Shown in pieces: positions 6,017-6,713 of a DNA stretch of 6,713 nucleotides. The notes under the pieces were generated by a model. That model saw nothing but the letters and a program-made list of their open reading frames with translations, made no database searches and was not told the DNA's origin. The stretch covers positions 6,871 through 13,583 of the forward strand of contig DHMA01000012.1 in the NCBI GenBank assembly GCA_002405555.1. Reading direction: 5' to 3'. The position numbers and the translations under genes are program-made. Source of the DNA: Opitutia bacterium UBA4654. GTDB taxonomy: Bacteria; Verrucomicrobiota; Verrucomicrobiia; Opitutales; Intestinicryptomonadaceae. Every line of letters starts with the position of its first letter. Positions within the stretch are counted from its first letter, which is position 1.

Positions 6017-6289
6017 AAGTGTTTTTGCGATTATGTTTGCCAGCTCGACGGCGGCGAAATTTGCCGACGCAAGCGCGCCGCGAAAAATCTTTATTTCGTT
6101 CATTTCCCCGCGTTTGCATTCTGTCGCAAGTTCATAAAATTCAACGCTTTCAAAATTTTCCTTGCGGCAAAATGTGATTAAAATTTCTTTTTCGCCGTAC
6201 GTTGCGCGGCTGCCAGCGGAGCAGGTTCGCGGCGCGCCCGCGTCTTTGCGCAAGTTGTTGATTGTGTCGATGATGTTTTCTGTGTTCAT
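6014..6289 (-). CDS. Hypothetical protein (gene C), family not recognised
   Basis: This 91-aa protein is not recognised. It has an N-terminal helix (NIIDTINNLRKDAG, 5-18), a strand (KEILITFC, 34-41), a second probable strand around SVEFYELATE (48-57) and a C-terminal hydrophobic helix (ALASANFAAVELANIIAKTL, 72-91). Three cysteines (23, 41, 58) are spread without a CxxC pair, so a zinc finger is not supported. The ATG at 6289 overlaps the stop of gene B by four bases (ATGA) and has AAGGA about 9 bases upstream, inside the coding end of gene B. It is therefore translationally linked to B. Its stop lies in a 9-bp tandem repeat just before gene D. No function can be assigned. Confidence 0.7.
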   Translation of the reverse strand: MNTENIIDTINNLRKDAGAPRTCSAGSRATYGEKEILITFCRKENFESVEFYELATECKRGEMNEIKIFRGALASANFAAVELANIIAKTL

Positions 6290-6402
6290 TTTTTTAATTC
6301 CTTTTTTGCTTGATTTTCGGTTTTTTTTAGGTTTGCTTTTTTTTCAAAGACGGCGGCGGCGTTTGCCGCCCCCGTGATTAGTTCCGCGTCCGCGTTAGTC
6401 AT
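6286..6402 (-). CDS. Small 38-aa protein meshed between genes A and C (gene B)
   Basis: This ORF is short enough to be dropped by length filters, but its ends fit its neighbours exactly. Its ATG lies inside the end of gene A (ATGACTAA, 8-base overlap) and its TGA overlaps the start of gene C (ATGA, 4-base overlap). It fills what would otherwise be a gap of about 105 bases. The product begins MTNADAELITGAANAAAVFE and ends with a Lys-rich tail (KKANLKK ... KKELKK). It is probably all helix, with an Ala-rich first half and a basic second half, which would suit a nucleic-acid or protein-binding peptide; no function is known. The ribosome-binding site of gene C and a family 2 leader lie within its last codons. 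An alternative is that it is only a leader ORF that couples translation of C to A. Confidence 0.6.
   Translation of the reverse strand: MTNADAELITGAANAAAVFEKKANLKKTENQAKKELKK
6299..6320 (-). repeat. Leader repeat family 2, copy at gene C (inside gene B)
   Basis: On the minus strand it reads CCGAAAATCAAGC, then an A run and AAGGA, 9 bases before the gene C ATG. It matches the gene E leader (CCGAAATCAAGCAA) apart from one extra A and a longer A run. Here it also encodes the C-terminal residues TENQAKK of gene B. Confidence 0.6.
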
Positions 6403-6616
6403 CAGTCTTTTCAGCTGTCTCTAACGCGGGCTTTTTTTGTGCCTCTTCGGGCGCGGGTTGCTTGTCGTCGGTCTGCCATTGCGGCACTTCGCCCGCTCCA
6501 AACGCAAACGCGCCGAAAAAGTCGCCTGTTTCGATGCAGTCCGCGTAGCGTTGATTAACATCAATGTACGCTTCCGCCAGTTTGAGCAGATACCTTTTGA
6601 GCGTTTTTTTGGTCAT
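6395..6616 (-). CDS. Small hypothetical protein (gene A), first complete gene of the operon
   Basis: The 73-aa product has a basic amphipathic N-terminal helix (MTKKTLKRYLLKLAEAYIDV, 1-20), an aromatic, Gly-rich middle (GDFFGAFAFGAGEVPQW, 31-47) and an acidic, Gln/Pro/Ala-rich tail ending KTDD. It is not recognised. The charge split between ends is the main visible feature. The ATG at 6616 has a near-ideal AAGGAGGT 8 bases away. A GTG at 6625 would add three residues but lies inside that Shine-Dalgarno sequence, so it was not chosen. The stop overlaps the start of gene B by 8 bases. The strong ribosome-binding site suggests it is the best-translated gene of the operon. Confidence 0.7.
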   Translation of the reverse strand: MTKKTLKRYLLKLAEAYIDVNQRYADCIETGDFFGAFAFGAGEVPQWQTDDKQPAPEEAQKKPALETAEKTDD

Positions 6617-6623
6617 ACCTTTC

Positions 6624-6631
6624 ACCTCCTT
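6624..6631 (-). promoter_or_regulatory. Near-consensus ribosome binding site for gene A
   Basis: The minus strand reads AAGGAGGT, with GGAGG 8 bases before the ATG at 6616. It is much stronger than any other site in the operon and decides the start over the GTG at 6625. Confidence 0.8.
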
Positions 6632-6660
6632 TCAGCTTTTTTTTGATTCGTGTTTCCCGC
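6625..6660 (-). repeat. Leader repeat family 2, copy at gene A
   Basis: On the minus strand it reads GCGGGAAACACGAATCAA, then an A run and GCTGAAAGGAGG. The first part matches the gene E leader GCGGGAAACCCGAAATCAA with one substitution and one indel. The match to gene C is limited to CGAA-TCAA followed by an A run and AAGG. This is the weakest member of the family. Confidence 0.45.
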
Positions 6661-6712
6661 CGTTTTCGGCGGGTGAAAGTCTTTTGATTTTGTGCGCGTT
6701 CGTGTGCGCTTC
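6632..6712 (-). CDS. Possible C-terminal end of a gene cut by the right edge
   Basis: One minus-strand frame is open from the edge for 26 codons, giving a product ending RLSPAENGGKHESKKS, with TGA directly beside the ribosome-binding site of gene A. That spacing is what an operon neighbour would show. All three minus-strand frames are open in this short A-rich stretch, so the call is weak. The hairpin at 6656-6673 would fall inside the coding region. Confidence 0.3.
   Translation of the reverse strand, partial: EAHTNAHKIKRLSPAENGGKHESKKS
6656..6673. other. Perfect hairpin upstream of gene A
   Basis: CCCGCCG (6656-6662) and CGGCGGG (6667-6673) form a perfect 7-bp stem with a 4-base TTTT (+) or AAAA (-) loop, about 40 bases before the gene A start. 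No clean T tract follows on either strand, so it is not called a terminator. It could be an operator or an mRNA leader structure. Confidence 0.6.
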
Positions 6713-6713
6713 T

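Noticed and set aside
5982..6119. Longer start for gene D at 6119
   Set aside because: The added residues overlap gene C and are basic and atypical; the ATG at 5981 has a ribosome-binding site in the shared leader.
6617..6625. GTG start for gene A at 6625
   Set aside because: The GTG lies inside the AAGGAGGT ribosome-binding sequence, which is ideally spaced for the ATG at 6616.
1..6713. CRISPR array or regular direct repeats
   Set aside because: The only direct repeats seen are the gene leaders and one 9-bp tandem copy; nothing has repeat-spacer regularity.

Overview
The window looks like part of a temperate phage or a related integrative element from an unidentified, GC-rich bacterium. 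The main signs are a large polyvalent phage protein of the LPD38 type, a tyrosine recombinase, an ArdC-like protein, a DUF6876 protein and a DUF4258/DUF2283 pair. Families such as DUF6876 and the ArdC-like domain are common in elements of Bacteroidota and of the Verrucomicrobiota and relatives. That only hints at the host, and nothing here fixes it. No rRNA, tRNA, CRISPR array or insertion sequence was found.

Layout. The left third (about 1-2287, + strand) is the C-terminal part of a very large protein with an LPD38-like region. Its reading frame is open to the left edge, so the gene begins outside the window. A good intrinsic terminator follows it (2295-2327). Next is a two-gene + strand cassette (2366-2960) of DUF4258 and DUF2283, a likely toxin-antitoxin-type pair. 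A 107-base intergenic stretch (2961-3067) is packed with inverted repeats: a strong hairpin that may end the opposing operon, and an inverted repeat with a 7-base spacer that could be the recombinase core (attP) site.

Everything from 3068 to the right edge is one tightly packed minus-strand operon. In transcription order it holds a possible upstream gene cut by the edge, a 73-aa protein (A), a 38-aa protein (B), a 91-aa protein (C), an ArdC-N-like protein with acidic and KPA-rich low-complexity segments (D), a 213-aa unknown protein (E), a DUF6876 protein (F) and the integrase. A/B, B/C and F/int overlap by 8, 4 and 1 bases, which suggests translational coupling. B has not been listed by length-filtered ORF calling because it is so short, but both of its ends mesh exactly with its neighbours.

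The most unusual signal is in the leaders of this operon. The genes that are not coupled to an upstream stop carry one of two repeated start-proximal sequences. Family 1 precedes and includes the starts of D and F (22 of 26 bases identical). Family 2 precedes A, C and E. Along the operon they run 2, 2, 1, 2, 1. This resembles the start-associated sequences known from some mycobacteriophages and could be a regulatory or gene-shuffling device. A second oddity is that the integrase keeps its HxxR pair, a lysine and the nucleophile tyrosine, but appears to have Thr where the first catalytic Arg should be and Asn where the His/Trp should be.

If the intergenic site is attP, phage-like genes lie on both sides of it. 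The sequence would then represent a free or circular form rather than an integrated prophage end.
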